NCBI GenBank assembly: GCA_011048475.1
Contig: DSDZ01000131.1
Coordinates: 1-15,856 of the forward strand
Reading direction: 5' to 3'
DNA length: 15,856 nt
From: Bacteroides sp.
GTDB taxonomy: Bacteria > Bacteroidota > Bacteroidia > Bacteroidales > GCA-2748055
The notes beneath the pieces are model-generated. The model ran no database searches and was not told where the DNA came from. It was given only the letters and a program-made list of their open reading frames with translations. The position numbers and the translations under genes were made by a program. Positions 7,512-15,115 of the stretch are shown here, one piece after another; the stretch's first letter is position 1; every line of letters begins with the position of its first letter.

Positions 7512-8705
7512 TTAAGAGAGAGCGGCCAGCGCGTCTTTCAGTCGCTGCATCGCCTTTTCCAGGTTCTCATCCGAATTGGCATATGAAATCCTGATACATC
7601 CCTCGGCACCAAAAGCGGATCCCGGAACGGTGGCGATGTGTCTCTCTTCAAGAAGGTAAAGGCAGAGGTCCATGCTATTCTCGATCTTCCTTCCGTTAAA
7701 TGATTTTCCGAAATAGGAGCTGAAATCGGGGAATACGTAAAAAGCCCCTCCGGGTGTACTGCATCTCACCCCGTCGATCTGTTCCAGGTGCCCCAGGATC
7801 AGGTCGCGCCTCCTGAGAAACGCCTCCCGCATTCCGGCCACACATTGCTGGTCCCCGGTCAGCGCGGCCAGTGCTGCGCGCTGGGCGATGGAACAGGCTC
7901 CCGATGTCATTTGTCCCTGCAGCTTGTTGCAGGCTTTTGCGAGCCACTCCGGTCCCGCCATGTAGCCGATCCTCCACCCGGTCATGGCATACGCTTTCGA
8001 TACCCCGTTGATCACCACCACGCGGTCGCGGATCGCTTCGAACTGTGCAATGGACTCATGACCGCCTGTGAAATTGATATGCTCGTAAATCTCATCGGCC
8101 AGTATGTACACCTGCGGATGCCTGGTCAGAACCCCGGCCAGCCCTTCCAGCTCCTCCCTTGTATAAACGCTTCCCGTGGGATTGGACGGGGAGCAGAGCA
8201 GCAGTGCCTTTGTCTTCTGGGTAATGGCGGCCTCCAGCTGACGGGGGGTGATCTTGAAATCATCTTCCACTCCGGTATCCAGGATCACATTCTTTCCTTC
8301 GGCGATCTTCACCTGTTCCACGTAGCTGACCCAGTAGGGAGCCGGTACGATCACCTCGTCCCCCGGGTCGATCAGGCACATCATGGCATTGGCCAGTGAA
8401 TGCTTCGCACCCACGCTTACAATGATCTGCGAGGGTTTGTACTCCAGGTTGTTCTCCCTTTTAAACTTGTCGGAAATGGCTTTCAGCAGGTCCGCATACC
8501 CGGCGATGGGTGAATAGTGATGCCAGTCACCGTCGATGGCGGACTTGGCAGCCTCACGGATGTGTTCCGGGGTTTTAAAATCAGGTTCCCCCACACTCAG
8601 GTTGATCACATCCACTCCTTTTTCCTTCATTTCCCTGCCTTTCTGGTTCATGGCAATGGTGGCCGAAGGTGCCAGTGAATTGATGCGTGCTGAAAGTAGA
8701 TCCAT
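7512..8705 (-). CDS. aspC: class I aspartate aminotransferase (subgroup Ib type)
   Basis: A cytoplasmic PLP enzyme expected to exchange the amino group between aspartate and 2-oxoglutarate, linking the TCA cycle to amino-acid synthesis. The 397-residue protein has the fold-type I signatures in order: NLSVGEPDF (35-43), YSPIAGYADL (64-73), the cofactor-phosphate loop SVGAKHSLANA (97-107), SNPTGSVY (174-181), ADEIYEHI (203-210) and SKAYAMTGWRIGY with the PLP-binding lysine K237. R372 in GCIRISYANS is the expected substrate alpha-carboxylate arginine. Sequence style and length match subgroup Ib (Thermus/Bacillus type) rather than E. coli AspC, and some members also use prephenate or other acids, so exact specificity is inferred. 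The start is ATG 8705. The promoter is not clear: there is no exact TAnnTTTG within the 108-nt divergent gap. Confidence 0.92.
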   Translation of the reverse strand: MDLLSARINSLAPSATIAMNQKGREMKEKGVDVINLSVGEPDFKTPEHIREAAKSAIDGDWHHYSPIAGYADLLKAISDKFKRENNLEYKPSQIIVSVGAKHSLANAMMCLIDPGDEVIVPAPYWVSYVEQVKIAEGKNVILDTGVEDDFKITPRQLEAAITQKTKALLLCSPSNPTGSVYTREELEGLAGVLTRHPQVYILADEIYEHINFTGGHESIAQFEAIRDRVVVINGVSKAYAMTGWRIGYMAGPEWLAKACNKLQGQMTSGACSIAQRAALAALTGDQQCVAGMREAFLRRRDLILGHLEQIDGVRCSTPGGAFYVFPDFSSYFGKSFNGRKIENSMDLCLYLLEERHIATVPGSAFGAEGCIRISYANSDENLEKAMQRLKDALAALS

Positions 8706-8813
8706 AGGTCAATCGTTATTAAATGAGAACAAAACCATTTCAACGGGTAAAAATACGCTTTTCATGATAATTTGGTTAATATTGTAAAGCGCAAGTTTCA
8801 AAAAAAGATTCAC

Positions 8814-9338
8814 ATGGATCATCTGCTTGAAATCCTTAAGTATACCATCCCCGCCCTGATCGTTTTCCTGACCGTCTGGGTGATGTTCAGGTCCTGGTCA
8901 AGGAACGAAGAGAGCAGGCGAAAAAAAGAATTGAACATGCATTTCGGGGATGAGGTCCTGCCGGTGAGGTTACAGGCATACGAGCGCATCATATTGCTGC
9001 TGGAGAGAATCTCCCCCGAATCACTGGTCATGAGGGTCAGCCGGCCGGAGTACACCGCCAGGCAGCTGCATGCTGAATTGCTCGTCCAGATCAAGTCGGA
9101 ATACGAACACAATCTTGCCCAGCAGACATACGTCAGTGATGAGGCCTGGGAGAAAGTGAAAATTGCCAGAAACCAGATAACGAACCTGATCAACGACGCC
9201 TCCTCCGAGGTGAAGCCCGACGCTTCAGGACCCACCCTCGGAAAACTGATCCTGGAAAGACTGGCCGAATTAAAAAACCCCCCGTCCCAGGTGGCCATCG
9301 CCCATCTGAAACAGGAGGTGAGGGAATTATTTTTGTAG
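8814..9338 (+). CDS. conserved membrane-anchored protein of unknown function
   Basis: A 174-residue protein with one predicted membrane helix near the N-terminus (about 8-25, KYTIPALIVFLTVWVMF), then a basic stretch (RSWSRNEESRRKKE) and a mostly helical soluble part that should lie in the cytoplasm by the positive-inside rule. Recognisable conserved-looking pieces are LPVRLQAYERIILLLERISPESL, YTARQLHAELLVQIKSEYEHNLAQQ (split here by position), YVSDEAWE and a C-terminal LKQEVRELFL. I recall this pattern as a family seen in many Bacteroidota with no assigned function. The ATG at 8814 is chosen over an upstream in-frame TTG at 8772, because the hydrophobic helix then sits right at the N-terminus and an A-rich run precedes the ATG. 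The gene is alone on its strand, divergent from aspC and convergent with htpG, 33 nt away. No catalytic motif is visible. Confidence 0.82.
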   Translation: MDHLLEILKYTIPALIVFLTVWVMFRSWSRNEESRRKKELNMHFGDEVLPVRLQAYERIILLLERISPESLVMRVSRPEYTARQLHAELLVQIKSEYEHNLAQQTYVSDEAWEKVKIARNQITNLINDASSEVKPDASGPTLGKLILERLAELKNPPSQVAIAHLKQEVRELFL

Positions 9339-9371
9339 GCTCCTTACGGGGGACCTGATCCTGCCGGCTAC

Positions 9372-11420
9372 TTACCTGATCAGCTCCACGCTTCTTTTCA
9401 CAAAAGCGGCCAGGTCCTCTCCCTTCAGCCTGTTGTTCGCAAGCAGTGCCAAATCGATCAGCTGTTTCACCAGCTTCTGGCTTTTGCCATGCTTCTTCAG
9501 CATTTCTACACGCCTGTTCTCCACATCTTCCAGCTTCTTTTTCACATCTTCCAGCTGGTCTTTCTCGCTCTGGGGAATCTCTTCATCTTTTTTCCCCTCG
9601 CTCGCCTTCTCGAGCAACTGCCGTTCCTCGGACAGACTTTTCTTTTCTGCCCTAAGCTCTTCAAGCTTTGTCGCCAGCTTCTTTTCGGTCTGCTCCACAA
9701 TTTTGCCCACCAGCGGATGATTTGAATTGACGACCAGGTTGTAGGAATCAGGCATGTCCCCGTACATGGAGGCCATTCCGCTCAGCTCCTGCATGTCCTT
9801 CATCCTTCGCATGAACTCACTCTGGGTGATCATCACCGGGTGGTCCGATTCATCCAGGGATTCATAACTCACATAGTAATGCTCTTCGGAGGGAAGATGG
9901 GCCTGAAACACGGGGGTGAGGTCCGCCTTCTGATCGGCGGTCAGTTTTGATTCTCTGGTTTCTTCCTTGGGGATGAGCTTGTCTATGATATCCGAATCGA
10001 CTCTGGCAAACCGTGAATCCTTCAGTTTGGATTCCATGTGGTTCAGAAAATGCGTATCCAGCTGTCCGTCCATCAGCAGCACATCGTATCCCCTCGCCTT
10101 CGCCCCTTCGATATAGCTGTACTGTTCTTTCTTTTCCGTGGCATACAGGTACACCAGTGTCTTGTGCTGGTCGGTCTGCTCTTTTTTGATCAGTTTCTCA
10201 TACTCCTCAAACGTAAAATATTTACCGTCCACATTCTTCAGGAGTGCAAACTTCATGGCACGTTCGTGGAATTTCTCTTCGGTCATCATCCCGTACTCGA
10301 TGAACAGCTTCAGGTCATCCCATTTTTTCTCAAACTGCTCACGGTCATTCTTGAAGATCTCCTCCAGCCGGTCGGCCACTTTCTTGGTAATATGCGATGA
10401 TATCTTCTTCACATTGGAATCGCTCTGCAGGTAACTCCTGGATACATTCAGGGGAATGTCCGGCGAGTCCAGCACCCCGTGCAGCAGGGTGAGAAACTCG
10501 GGCACAATGCCCTCCACCGAGTCGGTCACATACACCTGGTTGCTGTAGAGCTGGATCTTGTTTTTCTGTATTTCAATGTTGTTCTTAATTCGCGGGAAAT
10601 AGAGGATCCCGGTAAGCGTGAAGGGATAATCCACGTTCAGGTGGATGTTGAACAACGGATCTTCCGAATACGGATAAAGTTTCTTGTAGAACTTCTGGTA
10701 ATCTTCCTCCTTCAGCTCTGCGGGGGGAAGGGTCCAGAGCGGTTTCGTATCATTGATGATCCTGTCTTTGCCGGTTTCCACCTCCTTCCCGTCCTTCCAT
10801 TCTTTTTCCTTTCCGAAGGCGATCTCAACGGGTAGAAAGCGACAGTATTTTTCAAGCAACTCCAGGATGCGGTTCTCTTCCAGGAATTCCTTGTTGTCAG
10901 AATCGATGTGCAGGATCACATCGGTGCCCCTTGTCTCCCGTTCGAACTCATCCAGGGTGAACTCCGGGCTCCCGTCGCAGCTCCATGCAATCCCTTTTGC
11001 CCCTTCCTGCCACGAAAGGGATTTGATCTCTACTTTGCTCGATACCATGAACGAGGAATAAAATCCGAGACCGAAATGGCCAATGATGGCCTGGCTGTCC
11101 TTTTTGTACTTTTCCAGGAAGTCCTCTGCACTGGAGAATGCAATTTCATTGATGTACTTTTCCACTTCTTCCCCGGTCATTCCCACCCCGGCATCGGATA
11201 CGGTAAGAGTTTTCTTTTTCTTATCCAGGCTGACCCTGATGGTCAGATCTCCCAGCTCTCCTTTATACTCACCCACCGAAGCCAGCGTCTTCAGTTTCTG
11301 GGTGGCGTCCACCGCGTTGGATATGAGCTCACGGAGGAAGATCTCATGCTCCGAGTAAAGGAATTTTTTAATGATGGGGAAAATGTTCTCGGTCGAGACA
11401 TTTATTTTACCTTTCTGCAT
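9372..11420 (-). CDS. htpG: molecular chaperone HtpG (Hsp90)
   Basis: Bacterial Hsp90, an ATP-driven homodimeric cytosolic chaperone that acts with the DnaK system. The 682-residue length is in the range of Bacteroidota HtpG. The N-terminal GHKL ATPase domain has the catalytic Glu and Mg-binding Asn in ELISNAVDA (E31, N35), the nucleotide-binding Asp in DAGVGMT (D76) and the Gly-rich lid hinge GHFGLGFYSSFMV (114-126). The middle domain carries LNVSRSYLQSD, whose arginine corresponds to the ATP-contacting Arg of E. coli HtpG. The C-terminal third is highly charged (coiled KKLEDVENRR region) and ends with the dimerisation part. The ATG at 11420 gives the canonical MQKGKINVSTEN-type start. A possible promoter lies 42 to 73 nt upstream, with an inverted-repeat cluster over its -33 part. 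No terminator separates it from the convergent gene at its 3' end. Confidence 0.97.
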   Translation of the reverse strand: MQKGKINVSTENIFPIIKKFLYSEHEIFLRELISNAVDATQKLKTLASVGEYKGELGDLTIRVSLDKKKKTLTVSDAGVGMTGEEVEKYINEIAFSSAEDFLEKYKKDSQAIIGHFGLGFYSSFMVSSKVEIKSLSWQEGAKGIAWSCDGSPEFTLDEFERETRGTDVILHIDSDNKEFLEENRILELLEKYCRFLPVEIAFGKEKEWKDGKEVETGKDRIINDTKPLWTLPPAELKEEDYQKFYKKLYPYSEDPLFNIHLNVDYPFTLTGILYFPRIKNNIEIQKNKIQLYSNQVYVTDSVEGIVPEFLTLLHGVLDSPDIPLNVSRSYLQSDSNVKKISSHITKKVADRLEEIFKNDREQFEKKWDDLKLFIEYGMMTEEKFHERAMKFALLKNVDGKYFTFEEYEKLIKKEQTDQHKTLVYLYATEKKEQYSYIEGAKARGYDVLLMDGQLDTHFLNHMESKLKDSRFARVDSDIIDKLIPKEETRESKLTADQKADLTPVFQAHLPSEEHYYVSYESLDESDHPVMITQSEFMRRMKDMQELSGMASMYGDMPDSYNLVVNSNHPLVGKIVEQTEKKLATKLEELRAEKKSLSEERQLLEKASEGKKDEEIPQSEKDQLEDVKKKLEDVENRRVEMLKKHGKSQKLVKQLIDLALLANNRLKGEDLAAFVKRSVELIR

Positions 11421-11461
11421 CTCTCAAGAATTTAGTTCTACATGTCCGGTCAGGGAAGTGA

Positions 11462-11493
11462 CAAACGATGTGCCAACCGGGTCAGGCTGACAA
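11462..11493 (-). promoter_or_regulatory. possible htpG promoter
   Basis: On the minus strand, TTG (11491-11493) is followed after 21 nt by ATCGTTTG (11462-11469). That is 6 of 8 positions of the TAnnTTTG consensus with the TTTG part intact, at an allowed spacing. Transcription would begin near 11456 and give a leader of about 35 nt. The -33 part overlaps a GTCAG/CTGAC inverted-repeat cluster. Confidence 0.38.
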
Positions 11494-11501
11494 TACGTCA
11501 G
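11481..11501. repeat. GTCAG/CTGAC inverted-repeat cluster
   Basis: Within 21 bp there are three alternating 5-mers: GTCAG (11481-11485), CTGAC (11487-11491) and GTCAG (11497-11501). The second and third can form a hairpin with an AATAC loop. The cluster covers the stop codon of the secreted-protein gene and the -33 part of the possible htpG promoter. It has no T-run, so it is not an intrinsic terminator. It could be an operator or chance. Confidence 0.45.
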
Positions 11502-12346
11502 TTTCTGTTGCGCGCGTCCACATCATCCCGGTAGACCCACCTGCCATTCGTGAACTCAAGGCCGTCAAAAGAGCCATCCGGACCGTAGAATCTGTAGTCT
11601 CCGCTGTACACGGGGTGAAAAGGCACCAGGTGGTCAAATGTGATCATCTTCAGCTGCCGGTCATACCTGACCGAAATGGAAGCCTGCGAGGAATACTCAA
11701 ATACCATCCGGTCCACCTGCTGTTTCCCGTCAAAGAACATATCCTCCGCAAACCTGGGCCGGTTGCGGCGGATTTCCATGGTTTCCACGGTTTTGATGTT
11801 CGACTGTGCATTGTTGAAATCAAGTCCGAGCAGGGTATAGAAGGTATTCCGCTGGTGCCTGGTCGTGATGATCTGATAGTAGAGCTTGCCGTGCCAGTGA
11901 TCGGTAGATTGCTCGGGTTCTTTTTCTGTACGCTGATCCTTCAGCCGGTCCTTGAGTTCAAAGACTTCCACTTTGTCCCGTCTCCGTGCCACCTGGATGT
12001 ATCCGAAGTACCGGTAGTGGTCCGGGTCATCCGCCACATGCCAGGTGAAGATCCTGACCTGCTGATCGTCCGAGGTAACCACCCCGATCCTGTCCAGCCT
12101 GCTCCACGGGTACTTCAGGGAACCATCCATGGACAGCGCGGCGGGCATGATCCGGTGGATTTCTGCCAGAACTCCTTCGCGATCGGTGACACTGTCGGTG
12201 TACAGCCGGTGAAAGAGCAACTGCAGCTGTTCCTCCGCCCTTGCCATCTCTGGCGGTCCGGCTTGTCCCCCGGCCACGGCAAAACAATAAATGAATGATA
12301 TGATCAGGATATTCCGGCACATTTCTATATATGAACGGAAATTCAT
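11498..12346 (-). CDS. secreted protein of unknown function
   Basis: A 282-residue protein with an N-terminal signal peptide: RNILIISFIYCFAVAGG follows a short polar start, so it is probably exported to the periplasm or beyond. The mature part is rich in aromatic and charged residues and beta-prone, with phrases such as FGYIQVARRRDKVEVFEL, HGKLYYQII, LLGLDFNNAQSNIKTVE and YRFYGPDGSFDGLEFTNG. I recall similar uncharacterised proteins in Bacteroidota but cannot assign a domain. No cysteine pair, lipobox or catalytic motif stands out. The first ATG (12346) is kept because it lies 8 nt after the aminotransferase stop; an ATG at 12322 would still leave an intact signal peptide and is a fair alternative. 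It is the last gene of the LytTR-aminotransferase unit. Its role, if any, in regulator or aminotransferase function is unknown. Confidence 0.8.
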   Translation of the reverse strand: MNFRSYIEMCRNILIISFIYCFAVAGGQAGPPEMARAEEQLQLLFHRLYTDSVTDREGVLAEIHRIMPAALSMDGSLKYPWSRLDRIGVVTSDDQQVRIFTWHVADDPDHYRYFGYIQVARRRDKVEVFELKDRLKDQRTEKEPEQSTDHWHGKLYYQIITTRHQRNTFYTLLGLDFNNAQSNIKTVETMEIRRNRPRFAEDMFFDGKQQVDRMVFEYSSQASISVRYDRQLKMITFDHLVPFHPVYSGDYRFYGPDGSFDGLEFTNGRWVYRDDVDARNRN

Positions 12347-12354
12347 TCCCTTTC

Positions 12355-13545
12355 TTATGATCGCAGGCTGTCCAGCGTATCCAGGATCCGGCCCACCGAT
12401 TCATCCACCTCGGCTTCGCTGATGATCAGCGGGGGAGCGATCCTGAACGCATCGTCAGAGAACAGGAACCTGTCGATAACCAGCCCGTTCTGAAATGCCC
12501 GGGAAATGAAATCATCTACCTTCAGATCCTTCTCCAGCACCACCGACAGGAACAGCCCCCTGCCCCTGACCATCCGGATGGACGGATGCTCCAGCTTCTC
12601 CCGGTAGCGTTCCTCCATCCTGACCGCATGCGCTATCAGGTCATTCTGCTCCACCCAGCGCTGGGCAGCCATTCCCGCCGCGCAGCTGACCGGGTGTCCG
12701 CCGAATGTGGTGATGTGCCCCAGCGGGGGATCGAATGTCAGACTGCGCATGATCTCCCTGGAAGAGATGAAGGCTCCCAAAGGCATTCCTCCGCCGAAAC
12801 TTTTGGCCAGGCACAGGATATCCGGGACCACCCCGTAATGCTCAAAGGCAAATAATCTGCCTGTTCTTCCCATCCCTGTCTGGATCTCATCCAGGATCAG
12901 CAGCGCCCCGGTCTCATCACACCGGTTCCTGAGCTTCCTCAGAAAATCTCCTTCCGGTTCGATGATACCGGCCTCTGCCTGGATCGGTTCGGCAACCACG
13001 GCCGCCGTATTCCGGTCGATCACTCCCAGGTCCTCCTCACAGTTGAATCTCATGTGCCTGATTCCCGGCAGAAGGGGCAAAAAACCGGACCTGGCCCGGT
13101 CGTCTCCCAGAAGACTGGCGGCCCCGTGGGTGCTGCCGTGATAGGCGTGCCGGAAGGCCCTGAATTCAGCCCGCCCGCTGTACCTTTTGGCAAGCTTCAT
13201 CGCCCCGTCAACAGCTTCACTTCCCGAATTCACAAAAAAAACATTGTCCAGCGTGCCGGGAAGATGCCCGGTAATCCAGCCCGCATACTGCACCTGGGGA
13301 GACTGGACAAACTCCCCGTAAACCATCGTATGGAGGTAGCGGCCTGTCTGCTTCCTGATCGCTTCAATCACAGCGGGGTGACCGTGCCCCAGGTTGGATA
13401 CGGATACGCCGGAGACCAGATCTATGTATGCTTTCCCCGAGGGATCATAGAAATAGATCCCTTCCGCTTTCGTGATCTCGAGCTGGAGGGGATTCCCGGA
13501 AGTTTGTGCAAGATAACGGAAGAACAGCTGCCGGTCGGAAACCAT
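12355..13545 (-). CDS. class III PLP-dependent aminotransferase (ArgD/OAT-like)
   Basis: A 396-residue cytoplasmic aminotransferase of the ornithine/acetylornithine/4-aminobutyrate class. Visible motifs are YIDLVSGVSVSNLGHGHP (40-57), FVNSGSEAVDGAMKLA (104-119) for the cofactor phosphate, RHAYHGSTHGA (132-142), LILDEIQTGMGRTG (216-229) with the PLP-ring Asp D219, LAKSFGGGMPLGAF with the Schiff-base lysine K248, and TTFGGHPVSCAAG. Everything needed for catalysis is present and length is normal. The amino donor cannot be read from sequence: with no arginine-pathway neighbour, calling it argD is not justified. It starts 3 nt after the LytTR stop, with AAAGG immediately before the ATG, so the two are probably translationally coupled. 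The secreted-protein gene follows after 8 nt. Pairing of an aminotransferase with a LytTR regulator is unusual to me. Confidence 0.9.
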   Translation of the reverse strand: MVSDRQLFFRYLAQTSGNPLQLEITKAEGIYFYDPSGKAYIDLVSGVSVSNLGHGHPAVIEAIRKQTGRYLHTMVYGEFVQSPQVQYAGWITGHLPGTLDNVFFVNSGSEAVDGAMKLAKRYSGRAEFRAFRHAYHGSTHGAASLLGDDRARSGFLPLLPGIRHMRFNCEEDLGVIDRNTAAVVAEPIQAEAGIIEPEGDFLRKLRNRCDETGALLILDEIQTGMGRTGRLFAFEHYGVVPDILCLAKSFGGGMPLGAFISSREIMRSLTFDPPLGHITTFGGHPVSCAAGMAAQRWVEQNDLIAHAVRMEERYREKLEHPSIRMVRGRGLFLSVVLEKDLKVDDFISRAFQNGLVIDRFLFSDDAFRIAPPLIISEAEVDESVGRILDTLDSLRS

Positions 13546-13548
13546 CCT

Positions 13549-14256
13549 TTATTTAATGATCAGGTTGATGTCCTGCATCAGCTTATCCTTGTACGACTTT
13601 CCGATGGGAATGGATTTGGTGCCGTCTTCCACCTTGATGATCACAGAATTGTCTTCGATCACATTGATACAGCTGGTATTGACGATAAAGGACCTGTGCA
13701 CCCTGGTGAACTTCCTGGCCGGCAGTTTCTGTTCAATGGCCTTCATCGTAAAATGGATCGTGTACTTGTCGGTATAGGTGTTGAAGATCACATAATTTTC
13801 AAGGGCTTCCACCCACAGGATATCATCGTACTTGAGCTTCACCAGGGTGGCATTCTTCTTGATGAAGATCTCATTTTTCCCGATTTGCTCCGCGGTCATC
13901 AGCTCGAACCGCTTGAAGGCTTTGGAAACCGCCCTGTAAAATCGCCCGTAATCGACCGGTTTCAGAAGGTAGTCGGTTACATCGTATTCGTAAGAATCAA
14001 CCGCATATTTTCCCTTGGATGATACGATGATGATCTGTGGCGGATTTTTCAGGGTATTCAGAAAATCGATCCCGGACATTTCCGGCATCTCGATATCGAG
14101 AAAGATCAGGTGGATCTCATCGTGTTTTTTCAGGATATTAATTCCTTCCACAGGATCCCCGCTCGATGCAATGAGTTTCAGGCCATCCGTTTTCTGGATG
14201 AATTCCTCGATAATCCTTCTCGAGAGGGTATCGTCATCCAAAATCATACAATTCAT
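13549..14256 (-). CDS. LytTR-family response regulator
   Basis: A 235-residue two-component response regulator of the LytR/AlgR type. Residues about 1-120 are a receiver domain with the acidic pocket D7-D9 (ILDDD), phosphoacceptor D54 in FLDIEMPEMSG, S79/S80 in IVSS and K99 in LLKPVDY, all intact. Residues about 130-230 are a LytTR DNA-binding domain, with DILWVEALENYVIF, TMKAIEQKLP and FTRVHRSFIVN as the typical landmarks. It should bind DNA as a dimer at paired direct repeats about a helical turn apart. No histidine kinase is encoded nearby, so the partner lies elsewhere. A full promoter (TTG-19-TATCTTTG) precedes it with a leader of about 55 nt. It heads a tight unit with the aminotransferase (3-nt gap) and the secreted protein. 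Autoregulation is plausible but not shown. Confidence 0.95.
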   Translation of the reverse strand: MNCMILDDDTLSRRIIEEFIQKTDGLKLIASSGDPVEGINILKKHDEIHLIFLDIEMPEMSGIDFLNTLKNPPQIIIVSSKGKYAVDSYEYDVTDYLLKPVDYGRFYRAVSKAFKRFELMTAEQIGKNEIFIKKNATLVKLKYDDILWVEALENYVIFNTYTDKYTIHFTMKAIEQKLPARKFTRVHRSFIVNTSCINVIEDNSVIIKVEDGTKSIPIGKSYKDKLMQDINLIIK

Positions 14257-14315
14257 CTGCTGTTCTTTTTAATCCACCTGTGACAATAGCTGATCCACAT
14301 AAACCAACCGTTAAT

Positions 14316-14345
14316 CAAAGATACTCAATAAATGGTTATCCTCAA
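14316..14345 (-). promoter_or_regulatory. predicted promoter of the LytTR-aminotransferase operon
   Basis: On the minus strand, TTG (14343-14345) is followed after exactly 19 nt by TATCTTTG (14316-14323), a perfect TAnnTTTG. Both elements and the spacing fit the Bacteroidetes housekeeping sigma consensus. Transcription is expected near 14310, about 55 nt before the LytTR start. It lies in the 100-nt gap after trmH, so the regulator does not depend on read-through from trmH. Confidence 0.65.
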
Positions 14346-14356
14346 CACGAGGCATC

Positions 14357-15046
14357 CTAAAAATCGGACCGATATTTTTTTTGAAACTCCTGCTCAATCA
14401 GTTCTACCCTGTGAATACTCGTCCGAAGCCACTGCAGCAGGATCTCCGTTCTTTCTTCCTCCCCGAGCCGCCATTCCGCCCGTGAACGTTCCAAGCTCTT
14501 CCTGACCTGGTAGAGAATGATGGCGGCTGAAACCGAAATATTGTAGCTCTCCGTGAATCCGGCCATGGGGATCCGGATCAATTCATCCGCCAGCTCCAGT
14601 GCTTTTTCAGAGAGCCCGTTCAATTCCGTCCCGAACAGAAACGCCGCTTTCCCTTCCTCCGGATCGAAGGATTCAGGGGTGGGTGCTTCCATGCGGGGAG
14701 ACGTGGCTACAATCCTGTACCCTTTTTGCTTCAATACAGAAATTGCCTCTGCGGTATTATGCGGTTTTTCCTGGTGATAATGGATCGTCAACCACTGGTC
14801 CGATCCCAGTGTCACATCCGGGTTGATGGCATACTCGTTCCTGTTCTCGATGACATGAACATCCTGGATCCCCGTGCAATCGCAGGTTCTGAGCACCGCG
14901 CTTGCATTCTGTGACTGATAGATGTCCTCCAGCCCCACTGTGATATACCTTGTGCGCATGGAAACCACCCTCTGAAAAAGTTCCCACCTGCTATCCGTGA
15001 TGAACTGAGACAGATGCCTTACCAGATCCTGCTTGTAGTGATCCAT
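14357..15046 (-). CDS. trmH: tRNA (guanosine(18)-2'-O)-methyltransferase, SPOUT family
   Basis: A SpoU/TrmH-type methyltransferase that uses S-adenosylmethionine to methylate a ribose 2'-OH, most likely G18 in the D loop of tRNAs. From this start it is 229 residues, the same length as E. coli TrmH. The three SPOUT motifs are present: NASAVLRTCDCTGI (47-60) with the conserved R53, FLFGTELNGLS (136-146) for the knotted AdoMet site, and IPMAGFTESYNISVSAAIILY (split across 159-179) with N169. The C-terminal tail is helical and charged, as in TrmH. The ATG at 15046 (MDHYKQDLV) is chosen because the longer open frame runs backwards through the HU terminator hairpin and would begin at TTG. Only 20 nt lie between that terminator and this start. 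Closely related 23S rRNA methyltransferases are the main alternative, but length and motif 3 favour TrmH. Confidence 0.88.
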   Translation of the reverse strand: MDHYKQDLVRHLSQFITDSRWELFQRVVSMRTRYITVGLEDIYQSQNASAVLRTCDCTGIQDVHVIENRNEYAINPDVTLGSDQWLTIHYHQEKPHNTAEAISVLKQKGYRIVATSPRMEAPTPESFDPEEGKAAFLFGTELNGLSEKALELADELIRIPMAGFTESYNISVSAAIILYQVRKSLERSRAEWRLGEEERTEILLQWLRTSIHRVELIEQEFQKKYRSDF

Positions 15047-15066
15047 CCGATGAGGGCAGATTGCAT

Positions 15067-15096
15067 AAAAAAAGGGAGCGGCCGCTCCCTTTTTTT
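15067..15096 (-). terminator. intrinsic terminator after HU (perfect palindrome)
   Basis: GGGAGCGG followed directly by its complement CCGCTCCC (15074-15089) forms a strong G+C stem, flanked by seven A's on the left and eight T's on the right. On either strand it reads as a hairpin followed by a U-run, so it could stop transcription both ways. It begins 20 nt after the HU stop codon. It ends 20 nt before the trmH start, on the same strand. Confidence 0.9.
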
Positions 15097-15115
15097 TGCA
15101 GTTCAAATATCTTCT

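Noticed and set aside
9339..9371. Possible bidirectional terminator between the small membrane protein and htpG
   Set aside because: GTAG and CTAC flank the gap, but the inner bases do not pair and there is no T-run.
11468..12298. A 276-codon plus-strand frame opposite the secreted-protein gene
   Set aside because: The minus-strand frame has a signal peptide, sits in an operon and looks like a real family; the plus frame has no start signal or motif.
12355..13545. Naming the class III aminotransferase argD or rocD
   Set aside because: No arginine, lysine or proline pathway gene is nearby and substrate residues cannot be read reliably by eye.
13054..14022. A 322-codon plus-strand frame spanning the aminotransferase and LytTR genes
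   Set aside because: It crosses the junction of two certain genes on the other strand and has no recognisable motif.
15047..15106. A longer trmH start (TTG 15106) reading through the terminator
   Set aside because: It would translate the HU terminator hairpin; the 229-residue form from ATG 15046 has the family length.
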